Below, piece after piece: positions 1 to 5,901 of a stretch of 5,901 nucleotides of DNA. The notes under the pieces were generated by a model, which was given only the letters and a program-made list of their open reading frames with translations, was not told the origin of the DNA and made no database searches. The DNA is from Acidobacteriota bacterium (lineage in GTDB: Bacteria; Acidobacteriota; Terriglobia; Bryobacterales; Bryobacteraceae), in NCBI GenBank assembly GCA_026394095.1, contig JAPKYY010000626.1, forward strand, positions 1 to 5,901, written 5' to 3'. The translations under genes were made by a program, and so were the position numbers. Every line of letters begins with the position of its first letter. Within the stretch, counting starts at the first letter, position 1.

Positions 1-1701
1 GGTGACTTCCTTGCCTGCGATATCGCCCGCCACTTCTTTGATTCCAACATGGATCTGAAGAAGTTCGGGAGCAAAGAAATTCCTTCCTCGGTATACCGGA
101 ATGGAGAGGGAGCGGTTGTGCGCAGCACGGCAGCACCCCGCCACTTCGATATCGATGAAATCCCGTCGGCATGGCTTACTGGGATTCAGGATGAGTTCTT
201 TGACGGCAAACTCGCGCCCATGATTGAAACCAATCGTGGCTGCCCGTTCACCTGCACATTCTGCGTACAAGGCACGAGCTGGTATACGAAAGTTCATAAC
301 TTCTCAGTGGAGCGGGTTAAGGAAGAAATCCACTACATCGCAAAGAAGATCAAAGAGCTATCCCCGAAGATGGGCACCCTTCGCATTGCCGACTCCAACT
401 ACGGCATGTTTGAGCGTGACATTGAAATCTCCGGCTACATCGGTGAGATGCAGCGGCAATACGCCTGGCCGACATTTATCGATGCGACCACTGGCAAGAA
501 CCGTGCCGACCGCATCATCAAATCGGTCGAACAGGTTGGCGGAGCGCTGGTGCTGTATCAAGCTGTGCAGTCTCTCGACGAAGACGTGTTGCGCAAGGTA
601 AAACGGCAGACCATCAAGCTGGATGCTTACAAGCAGCTGGAAGTTCACATGCGTGGCCGCGGTCTGAAGGCAGTCTCCGACTTGATCCTTGGGCTTCCGG
701 GAGAATCCCTGCAGAGCCACCTGCGTGGCCTGCAGACCTTGCTGGATAGCAACATCAACCAGATGCACAACTTCCAGGCCATGATGCTGAAGGGTTCTGA
801 GATGGAAACCATCGCATCTCGCGAACAGTTCAAATTCGGGACCAAGTTCCGCATTCTTCCCAAGAACTCAGGCATCTATGAATCGGAAAAGGTATTTGAT
901 ACCGAAGAGATTATCGTCTCAACCGATACCCTGCCCTTTGAGGACTATCTCACCTGCCGTAAGCTCCATATGATGTCGAGCGTGTTTTGGAACGACGGTT
1001 GGTTTGAACCTGTCGTACGATTCTCGCGCGAGTGGGGTATCAAAAACTCTGAGTGGTGGGGTGCTATGTTGCCCGCCATGGAGAATGGCAAGCCTGCGGT
1101 TCGCGAATTTTTGGATAGCTTTGTGGCAGAAACCTGCAACGAGCTTTTCGATAGCCGCGAAGAGTGTATTGCTTACTACCAAATCGACGAAAACTTCCGC
1201 CGCCTGCAAGCAGGCGAAATTGGCGACAACCTGATGTACCGGTATCGCGCAATCGCTTCATTCCATCTCTGGGATGAGATTTGTGAACTGGCCATGGAAG
1301 CCACCAAGAAGTTGCTCGTGGAACGGGGAATCGATCAGCAGATCCCGAACTTCGATCAATTCTGGGACGATTTCACTACCTTCATCCATCACCAGCATGC
1401 GGCTGGAAAGGAAGTCGACCAGATTCTGACCAATAGTTCCGCTGTTTTGGCCTACGACATCCCAGCGTGGCTGGCAGCAGACGATTACAAGAATCCGGCC
1501 AACTACCAGTTGCCCGCACCGGAATTGTTCGAGTTCAACTATTCCGAAGAGGGACTGCGAGAAATGGAAGCGGCACTCAGCACCTGGTCAACCAAGGTGA
1601 AGGGGCTTTCCAAGCTCGTAACCCGCATCAAGTTGGATTGGCAGGTTCGCACATGTACGCGTGAAGGTGTTTCTGAAACCAGCCTGGTTGGCTCGGTCTA
1701 G
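1..1701 (+). CDS. B12-binding-type radical SAM protein, 5' partial
   Basis: The reading frame is open from base 1 to the TAG at 1699-1701, so the gene begins upstream; the ATG at 49 is probably internal. Numbering from that Met, a CxxxCxxC cluster (C65, C69, C72, codons from 241) is the radical SAM motif that binds the [4Fe-4S] cluster and S-adenosylmethionine. DLILGLPGES at 211-220 is a conserved strand/loop of the radical SAM barrel. The segment before the cysteines (an SSVYRNGEG-like stretch, then DIDEIPSAW) resembles the linker that follows an N-terminal cobalamin-binding domain in B12-binding radical SAM proteins; that domain would lie off the window. About 300 residues follow the core, rich in Trp and acidic residues, with no domain I recognise. 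The enzyme should be cytoplasmic and do radical chemistry such as methylation or rearrangement, but the substrate is unknown. Its stop overlaps the ribosome binding site of the next gene, suggesting co-expression. The radical SAM call is firm; the B12 subtype is inferred. Confidence 0.9.
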   Translation, partial: GDFLACDIARHFFDSNMDLKKFGSKEIPSSVYRNGEGAVVRSTAAPRHFDIDEIPSAWLTGIQDEFFDGKLAPMIETNRGCPFTCTFCVQGTSWYTKVHNFSVERVKEEIHYIAKKIKELSPKMGTLRIADSNYGMFERDIEISGYIGEMQRQYAWPTFIDATTGKNRADRIIKSVEQVGGALVLYQAVQSLDEDVLRKVKRQTIKLDAYKQLEVHMRGRGLKAVSDLILGLPGESLQSHLRGLQTLLDSNINQMHNFQAMMLKGSEMETIASREQFKFGTKFRILPKNSGIYESEKVFDTEEIIVSTDTLPFEDYLTCRKLHMMSSVFWNDGWFEPVVRFSREWGIKNSEWWGAMLPAMENGKPAVREFLDSFVAETCNELFDSREECIAYYQIDENFRRLQAGEIGDNLMYRYRAIASFHLWDEICELAMEATKKLLVERGIDQQIPNFDQFWDDFTTFIHHQHAAGKEVDQILTNSSAVLAYDIPAWLAADDYKNPANYQLPAPELFEFNYSEEGLREMEAALSTWSTKVKGLSKLVTRIKLDWQVRTCTREGVSETSLVGSV

Positions 1702-1705
1702 GAGG
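1700..1705 (+). promoter_or_regulatory. Shine-Dalgarno AGGAGG of the SDR gene
   Basis: A full AGGAGG sits 8 bases upstream of the in-frame CTG at 1714-1716 and includes the last two bases of the preceding stop codon TAG (1699-1701). This decides the start of the next gene, because no in-frame ATG, GTG or TTG lies between here and the NAD-binding motif. The overlap suggests translational coupling to the radical SAM gene. Confidence 0.7.
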
Positions 1706-1713
1706 AAACCCCA

Positions 1714-2539
1714 CTGCCACGCGTTTCAATTACAGCCTCCGGAGTCGTCGTAACCGGCTCCGGGGGCTTTATCGGTTCAAGGCTTATGGATTCTATCGAG
1801 GAGAAGTCGAATGTTCGACATTTCCCGGCAGATGTTTGTGATCTGGCTGCAATCGCAGAACAGGTTCCGACTGAAGGCTTCCCTACCCTGCTGCATATGG
1901 CTGCAGCAGGGACCGTCATAACGCCTCTAAATGCGATACCACGGATGTTTGAGGTAACCATTGGCGGAATGCGAAGAGGTTCGTCCCATCAGCACTTATG
2001 GTCTCTCGAAGGCCGCTGCAGAGAGAACCTTACACCAATGGGCTGAGCAGTCAGGCAAGACTGGAATCGCGTTGCGGTTTGGCAATGTCATTGGTTGGGG
2101 CTGTGCCGGGCTGATCACCTATCTGGTGCGCCACGCTTTCCGCTACCCCGATGGCAGCGTGCCGGCCAGCATGAGGGGTGAAGGCAAAGTGTTTCGCGAC
2201 TATGTTCCGGTGAGTCATGTGGTTAAAGTGCTGGAGAAGTCCCCGTCAGTGAAGGTCGCACCGGGCAAAAGTCATGTGTTCAACGTAGGTACAGGCCGAA
2301 CGATGAGCAACGGAGAAGTAGCCGTTGTAGTAAAAGAGTGGCTGGCGACTCAAGGCTACCAACTGAATATCACGTATACTCCGGAACCCGCCTTCGGTGA
2401 ATCCTGGTATGCGGGATTGAGAACGGAGTCGATGGAAGAGGCATTTGAGGTGGATCCGCCACCGGTCGAAGCAGTACATGATGCTGTTCGAGACGGGGCG
2501 GAATCGTTTCTGGAAGGCCTCAAAAAGGGCTCTGCTTAG
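1714..2539 (+). pseudogene. NAD-dependent epimerase/dehydratase (extended SDR), disrupted by an internal out-of-frame deletion
   Basis: Two reading frames together give one nucleotide-sugar epimerase/dehydratase-like protein. The first (1714 to about 1970) has the Rossmann motif TGSGGFIG (codons 1753-1776), a DVCDL acidic-strand segment and HMAAAG (from 1894), all typical of NAD(P)-binding extended SDRs. It would run on out of frame to a TGA at 2044-2046, giving about 110 residues. The second frame (from about 1961 to TAG 2537-2539) resumes with a PISTYGLSK segment holding the catalytic YxxxK (Tyr codon 1997, Lys codon 2009), then RFGNVIG, FRDYVPVSHV and FNVGTG, all family hallmarks. The Rossmann Gly and catalytic Tyr are only about 80 codons apart; the family usually has about 120-140. 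The lost part should contain the strand ending in the catalytic Ser/Thr. The frame change fits loss of 3n+2 bases near 1960-1975. The start is also odd: only CTG at 1714 fits the Shine-Dalgarno. As read here the gene cannot make a normal enzyme; an assembly or sequencing error is the alternative. Exact sugar substrate not assignable. Confidence 0.8.
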
Positions 2540-2553
2540 TACCCACCCCGTCA

Positions 2554-2568
2554 AGTACTGTGAGTACT
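2554..2568. repeat. Short inverted repeat after the SDR gene
   Basis: AGTACT at 2554-2559 and again at 2563-2568, separated by GTG, can form a 6-bp hairpin 15 bases after the SDR stop. No T-run follows, so it is a weak candidate for a terminator; it could be an mRNA-end stabilising hairpin or chance. A second small potential stem (CCCT 2580-2583 with AGGG 2587-2590, inside a run of seven G) follows. Confidence 0.3.
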
Positions 2569-2601
2569 ACAACTATTTTCCCTGAAAGGGGGGGATAGCT
2601 C

Positions 2602-2630
2602 TTGAAGGACTGGAACTTTTGAGTTAGACT
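2602..2630 (+). promoter_or_regulatory. Possible sigma-70 promoter for the PEP-CTERM gene
   Basis: TTGAAG (2602-2607) and TAGACT (2625-2630) match the -35 and -10 consensus at 4 of 6 positions each, with the ideal 17-base spacing. Transcription would start near 2637, leaving a leader of about 26 bases that still contains the GGAGGG ribosome binding site at 2654-2659. It lies in the only sizeable + strand gap, so an independent promoter for the PEP-CTERM gene is plausible, but matches of this quality occur by chance. Confidence 0.35.
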
Positions 2631-2662
2631 TGACAAAGCTGTTAATTGATATTGGAGGGTTT

Positions 2663-3256
2663 GTGAAATTTAAAGTAATTCTGTTTTCTGCGCTAGCTGG
2701 TCTTCTCAGCCTAGCCCCTGCCCAAGCCGCAGTGTTGTATACCGCTGCAGCAGGGTCGACTACCGCTTCACTAGTAACGAATACTACCGACTTTAACGTA
2801 TTGGATGTACGTGGATCTGGCGCGGGCTTCCTGAGCAATTCTGAAGTTGCTTTTCTTGTTGATTCCCAAAATGGTACGGACCCCAATTTTCAGACTTTGG
2901 CGTTTGGAAACCTGGTTCTGACTGCGCTTTCCGCCGGGCCGAACTTTGGATCTCTGACCTTTGGTGCCTTTACGTTGGGTGCTAACACTCTCGCAGTTGA
3001 AGTAGTGGGCGCCAACATTCAGGATACAAATGGTGGATTATCGCCAATCATTGGCGGGCCCTTCATCGCCAATTTCGCCCTCCGCTCTTTGAATACGTTC
3101 GGCCAGGAGGGTTCTGGTCTGTTTCTGGCACAGTATGACTTGATCAATATCTCAACGATTCCGGCCAATGAAGCAATTCCCGAGCCTTCAACCTGGGTTA
3201 TGATCGGCTGTGCTGTTCCTGGCATTCTGGTCTATGCCCGCCGCCGTCGCAGCTAA
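2663..3256 (+). CDS. PEP-CTERM sorting domain-containing exported protein
   Basis: The start chosen is GTG 2663, with GGAGGG at 2654-2659 only 3 bases upstream (tight). It places a classic signal peptide at the N-terminus: basic MKFK, a hydrophobic stretch to about residue 18, and likely cleavage after Ala22 (AQA|AV). A TTG at 2630 would add 11 residues and lacks a good ribosome binding site. The mature part (about 23-170) is rich in Gly, Ala, Thr, Asn, Phe and Leu, has no cysteine, and looks beta-rich and low in charge; I recognise no catalytic domain. The C-terminus is a textbook PEP-CTERM signal: Pro-Glu-Pro at 173-175, a hydrophobic helix about 177-192, then RRRRS at 193-197. Such tails are known to be processed by exosortase (EpsH/Xrt), mostly in EPS- or biofilm-forming Gram-negative bacteria, so the protein is probably exported and anchored or released at the envelope. 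No exosortase lies in the window. Complete at 197 residues and followed directly by a strong terminator. Confidence 0.88.
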   Translation: MKFKVILFSALAGLLSLAPAQAAVLYTAAAGSTTASLVTNTTDFNVLDVRGSGAGFLSNSEVAFLVDSQNGTDPNFQTLAFGNLVLTALSAGPNFGSLTFGAFTLGANTLAVEVVGANIQDTNGGLSPIIGGPFIANFALRSLNTFGQEGSGLFLAQYDLINISTIPANEAIPEPSTWVMIGCAVPGILVYARRRRS

Positions 3257-3276
3257 GTTAAATCCAACAAAAAAAC

Positions 3277-3311
3277 AAAAGAGAACTCCTCAGGGAGTTC
3301 TCTTTTTTTTT
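3277..3311 (+). terminator. Intrinsic terminator, probably bidirectional
   Basis: AGAGAACTCC (3280-3289) pairs perfectly with GGAGTTCTCT (3294-3303) around a TCAG loop, and the stem can be extended by flanking A/T pairs from 3277 to 3306. Nine T residues (3303-3311) follow on the + strand, 21 bases after the PEP-CTERM stop. On the opposite strand the same hairpin is followed by T-rich sequence (complement of the A runs at 3269-3275 and 3277-3280), so it can also end the ABC exporter operon arriving from the right. The rest of the 122-base gap between the convergent genes shows nothing else. Confidence 0.92.
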
Positions 3312-3378
3312 GCTTCAAGACGAAATCTAAGACAACTGTTGCGAAGGTAAATTGCAGGCACCAGTCTATGCCAGAGGC

Positions 3379-4074
3379 TCATTCAATCGATCTCATCAAT
3401 CCGTCCTCGATCATGAGGATCCGGTCGGCAGCGTGTGCGAGGCGTTCGTCGTGCGTCACCATGACGAAGGCAATGCCGATCTCGGCGCTCATTTGACGCA
3501 TGAGTTGAAAGACTTCCTCGCCGGAGTGGCTATCGAGGTTACCGGTGGGCTCGTCGGCTAGTACTATCCTGGGCCGATTGGCGAGAGCCCGAACAATCGC
3601 GCAACGCTGATTTTCTCCACCACTCATTGTGTCTGGAGATTTGTGGAGTTGCCCGCCCAGGCCAACTCGCACGAGCAGGCCATGGATCCACTCCACTTCT
3701 TCTTGAGTTGCGGAGCCTTTGCGAATGATGATTGGAAGCACGGCGTTCTCAAGACAAGTCAACTCTTCGAGCAGGAAATGGGCTTGAAAAACAAAGCCCA
3801 CAACCTCACTGCGAAGAACCGCAAGGCCATCATCGGTTAGGGTTGAGATATCGACGCCATCGATCTTTACCAGACCTTCTGAGGGAACATCGAGGGCTCC
3901 GAGAATGTTGAGCAGCGTGGACTTTCCGCTGCCCGACTGTCCAATGATGGACACGAATTCCCCGGCGACGACACGCAGATCAATTCCAAAGAGTACCGGA
4001 GTGGGAAGCTTCCCCTGATAGGTCTTCTTTAGTCCGACGGTTTCAATCACCAACTTGCCGGGCAAGGCAATCAT
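3379..4074 (-). CDS. ABC exporter ATPase, LolD/MacB/DevA-type
   Basis: A complete 231-residue nucleotide-binding subunit, the usual length for stand-alone LolD/DevA-type ATPases. Motifs in order: Walker A GQSGSGKST (45-53), Q-loop Gln97 in VFQAH, ABC signature MSGGENQR (150-157), Walker B VLADE (171-175), the D-loop region NLD (179-181) and H-loop His208. The PTGNLDS stretch after Walker B is characteristic of the family serving FtsX-fold permeases. The signature reads GGENQ where GGEQQ is usual, a mild change unlikely to matter. It hydrolyses ATP at the cytoplasmic face to drive the permease encoded just upstream. ATG 4074 overlaps the permease stop in an ATGA, and no clear Shine-Dalgarno is visible, so translation is probably coupled. 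ATPase function is firm; transported substrate is unknown. Last gene of its operon, ending 68 bases from the shared terminator. Confidence 0.95.
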   Translation of the reverse strand: MIALPGKLVIETVGLKKTYQGKLPTPVLFGIDLRVVAGEFVSIIGQSGSGKSTLLNILGALDVPSEGLVKIDGVDISTLTDDGLAVLRSEVVGFVFQAHFLLEELTCLENAVLPIIIRKGSATQEEVEWIHGLLVRVGLGGQLHKSPDTMSGGENQRCAIVRALANRPRIVLADEPTGNLDSHSGEEVFQLMRQMSAEIGIAFVMVTHDERLAHAADRILMIEDGLMRSIE

Positions 4075-5330
4075 CGCATCGCATCCACGGGGTTCATCTT
4101 CGCTGCACTACGTGCCGGGAGAAGTGCTGCCAGAAGGGTTGCCAAAGTGGCGGCACCCATTGCAGCCAGAATATAGAGCGGGTCCAGCATCAGTGGGAAT
4201 AGTGATTCCGGGACTCCACCGACCCGGGTTACCGCTTGCTTGGGCAGGCTGAGCAGGTAGACAACTGCTATTCCGGCAATGGCTCCCATCACGCTGCCGG
4301 CGACGGCGATGCCGAGCCCTTCCAGCAGGAAGACCAGGAGGATTTGATTCTTGCGGGCACCGATGCTCTTCAGGATGCCAATCTGCTTGGCTTTGCGTTG
4401 GACGGAAACGATCAGAACTGAAGCGATCGCAAAAGAGGAAGCAATTAGCGTAAAGCCAGAAATGAGGTAGGCGGAAGCCGCCTGCGCCTGGAGAGAAGTA
4501 ACAAAGTTCGGGAATTCGCTCGACCAGGACTTGGCTTCGCAATCGAGCAGTACGGCCAGCCGTTCTGCCACAGCATCCGCGCCGTAGATGTCATACACCT
4601 TGACGTAGACGACATTCACCGAATTACCGATGCCGAGCATGCTTTGCCCTGTGCGCAGGGTAACGTAGGCACTGCCTCTGCCCTGGCCTTTGGAATAGAT
4701 GCCAGCAATTCGAGGCGGCTCGGGTATACCCGAAATTGAGGTGATGCGAATTCGGTCTCCGACACCTACATTGAGATCCTTTGCCAGCTCATAATCAATG
4801 ACAACTTCGTCGGCTGCGAGCCCGATATAGTGCCCAGCGATCAGGTTCCTGGTTACCGGTGTGATTAACTCCTGCTGTGCGGGATCAGCGCCTGTAAGCG
4901 AGACGCCTACGGGGTTGGCACCTTTTGAGGCGAAGCCCTGGCCTGCGACTGCGGGACTTACTGTTCGTACGTTGGGGATGGTGTCGGCAATAGACAGGAC
5001 CGTGCGCCAGTCGTCAATGTTTTTGCGTTGAGGGGCCTGCATTTCAGACCGCGAAGAAGTGGGGCCTGGACGGCTGCCCGGGAGGTCAGCATAGGGGATG
5101 GGTTTTCCTTCTGGCACCTGCACGGTGACGTGTGGGATGGCGTCGGTTAGCAATGCTGTGAATTTGCGCTGGAGGCCGAAGATCAAGCCCATGATGAAAA
5201 TGACGATGATCACGCCGGATGCTACAGCTGCGATCGTAAGCCAGGTTTGCCCGCCGCCGGAACGAAGATGCCGCCAGGCGAGTTGGCCTTCAAATCGGAT
5301 TTGACGGGGCAAGAAGGTTGTGATAGTCAT
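4071..5330 (-). CDS. ABC transporter permease, FtsX/MacB/LolC-E (DevC-like) family
   Basis: A complete 419-residue inner-membrane subunit with the four-helix FtsX-like plan of type VII ABC exporters. TM1 is about residues 30-53, followed by a large periplasmic domain (about 55-285, MacB-PCD-like), then TM2 about 287-311, TM3 about 329-360 and TM4 about 384-405. Between TM2 and TM3, QRKAKQIGILKSIGA (311-325) is the coupling-helix stretch that contacts the ATPase, and the end, LPARSAAKMNPVDAMR, is the typical family C-terminus. These proteins act by mechanotransmission, moving substrates within or out of the periplasm or extracting lipoproteins; which one applies here cannot be read from sequence. 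An adaptor gene upstream favours export across the envelope (DevC- or MacB-like) over Lol sorting. ATG 5330 follows the adaptor stop by 9 bases with no obvious Shine-Dalgarno; its stop overlaps the ATPase start by 4 bases. Confidence 0.93.
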   Translation of the reverse strand: MTITTFLPRQIRFEGQLAWRHLRSGGGQTWLTIAAVASGVIIVIFIMGLIFGLQRKFTALLTDAIPHVTVQVPEGKPIPYADLPGSRPGPTSSRSEMQAPQRKNIDDWRTVLSIADTIPNVRTVSPAVAGQGFASKGANPVGVSLTGADPAQQELITPVTRNLIAGHYIGLAADEVVIDYELAKDLNVGVGDRIRITSISGIPEPPRIAGIYSKGQGRGSAYVTLRTGQSMLGIGNSVNVVYVKVYDIYGADAVAERLAVLLDCEAKSWSSEFPNFVTSLQAQAASAYLISGFTLIASSFAIASVLIVSVQRKAKQIGILKSIGARKNQILLVFLLEGLGIAVAGSVMGAIAGIAVVYLLSLPKQAVTRVGGVPESLFPLMLDPLYILAAMGAATLATLLAALLPARSAAKMNPVDAMR

Positions 5331-5339
5331 GGTTGTGAG

Positions 5340-5901
5340 CTAGTTTTTGATCCGCACAATCTCGCCGCTTTGTATCTTCAGAGGATTCACAATCACGAGG
5401 TCTGAGGCTTCAAGGCCAGCCATCACCGGAATGCCATTGCCGGTGGGAGGGCGTGTCAGCACGATCTTTTCAATGGCCCGATCGCCATCAACAACAAGAG
5501 CGACGGTGCGCTCGCCCGACTTTCTAAGCGCTGTGGCAGGCACCAGCAAACGCTTAGCTGCCTGATTGGTTACAAGGTTGACGTTCAGCGTCTGGCCAGA
5601 CTTAAGCCAGGCAGGCGGAGAAAGAGGCTCTAACTTGACCGAGACGGTTCCGCGAATCTTGTTCACAGATGGAGAGATTTCCTTCAATCTGCCTTCGAAA
5701 GATTCACCGGGGAATGCCGCTGCCGACAGCAGAGCCTTTTGTCCCACCGAAAGGTCGGCGAGGTTGCTTTCGTCGAGATCGATGCGAATTTCGAGTTCGT
5801 CGCTCACCAGATTGAAGAGGCCAAAGGCATCGACGTTCTGGCCTACTTCAACATTGACGGCAGTGATGGTGCCCGAATAGGGCGCAATCACTGTTGCCTC
5901 T
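5340..5901 (-). CDS. HlyD/RND-type membrane fusion protein (periplasmic adaptor), 5' partial
   Basis: The frame is open to the right edge, so only the C-terminal 186 residues are seen. The GTG at 5891 is an internal Val, because it lies inside a conserved strand (ATVIAPYSGTI) of the lipoyl/barrel-sandwich domain, and codons E-A-T continue upstream of it. After that half-motif, with its VEVGQNV turn, comes a beta-barrel region (about 33-80: LEIRIDLDESNLADLSVGQ) and then a membrane-proximal domain (about 85-180) with the usual VPATAL strand. The missing part should hold the N-terminal anchor or signal, the first lipoyl half and the helical hairpin. Adaptors like this sit in the periplasm and link an inner-membrane exporter to an outer-membrane channel; the permease and ATPase genes follow immediately. 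The order adaptor-permease-ATPase matches DevB-DevC-DevA. No outer-membrane channel gene is visible; it may lie upstream or elsewhere. The family call is firm, the DevB comparison is inference from gene order. Confidence 0.9.
   Translation of the reverse strand, partial: EATVIAPYSGTITAVNVEVGQNVDAFGLFNLVSDELEIRIDLDESNLADLSVGQKALLSAAAFPGESFEGRLKEISPSVNKIRGTVSVKLEPLSPPAWLKSGQTLNVNLVTNQAAKRLLVPATALRKSGERTVALVVDGDRAIEKIVLTRPPTGNGIPVMAGLEASDLVIVNPLKIQSGEIVRIKN

Noticed and set aside
358..768. Long open frame on the - strand inside the radical SAM gene
   Set aside because: The + strand frame there carries the conserved radical SAM motifs; the antisense frame has no recognisable domain and is a shadow. 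Other overlapping frames across the coding regions were left out for the same reason.
1951..1980. Programmed ribosomal frameshift joining the two SDR halves
   Set aside because: No slippery heptamer or downstream stimulatory structure is evident, and a frameshift would not restore the missing 30-40 residues.
2630..2635. Perfect TTGACA as a -35 box, or its TTG as the start of the PEP-CTERM gene
   Set aside because: No -10-like hexamer lies 16-18 bases downstream (the sequence there is the ribosome binding site); as a start it lacks a Shine-Dalgarno and would put extra residues ahead of a normal signal peptide.
2608..2640. Sigma-54 promoter upstream of the PEP-CTERM gene, as known for some PEP-CTERM regulons
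   Set aside because: TGGAAC at 2610 resembles the -24 element, but no GC-type -12 element occurs at the required spacing.
1900..2755. 12-base repeat GCTGCAGCAGGG at 1900-1911 and 2744-2755
   Set aside because: It falls inside coding sequence of two unrelated genes over Ala-rich codons and has no other copies noticed; likely coincidence.
1..5901. CRISPR arrays, tRNA/rRNA genes, insertion sequences, attachment sites
   Set aside because: No spaced direct repeats, terminal inverted repeats, transposase motifs or tRNA-like folds were seen by reading; the window is almost fully explained by the listed genes.

Overview
The window looks like chromosomal DNA from a Gram-negative bacterium of moderate-to-high GC content. 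The clues are a PEP-CTERM surface/secreted protein, a tripartite-style exporter with a periplasmic adaptor, and a B12-type radical SAM enzyme. The PEP-CTERM tail and gene style would suit an Acidobacteriota (Solibacter/Bryobacter-like) genome. That placement is a guess from style and was not tested.

Layout: two convergent blocks meet at a strong hairpin terminator near 3280-3311. The left block is on the + strand. It starts with the 3' part of a radical SAM protein gene (1-1701, its N-terminal part lies off the window). Next comes an NAD-dependent epimerase/dehydratase (extended SDR) gene that is broken in this sequence (1714-2539). A 123-base gap carrying a possible promoter follows, then a 197-residue PEP-CTERM protein gene (2663-3256). 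The right block is on the - strand and reads right to left: a partial HlyD-type membrane fusion protein (5901-5340), a LolC/MacB/DevC-type ABC permease (5330-4071) and its ATPase (4074-3379). These three are tightly packed (9-base gap, then a 4-base ATGA overlap) and form one export operon in the order adaptor-permease-ATPase, as in DevBCA-type exporters.

How they may work together: the radical SAM and SDR genes are translationally adjacent, since the stop codon of the first lies within the Shine-Dalgarno of the second. Both types are common in surface-polysaccharide or glycan biosynthesis loci. PEP-CTERM proteins are exosortase substrates in EPS-producing bacteria. A cell-surface/exopolysaccharide context is therefore reasonable but inferred, because no glycosyltransferase or exosortase is visible here. 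The exporter substrate cannot be told from sequence.

The most notable observation is the SDR gene. Its NAD-binding half and its YxxxK half are in different frames, with roughly 30-40 residues missing between them, including the stretch that should carry the catalytic Ser/Thr. Its only well-placed start codon is CTG. This looks like gene decay or an assembly/sequencing defect rather than a new system. I did not find convincing evidence of an undescribed system in this window.
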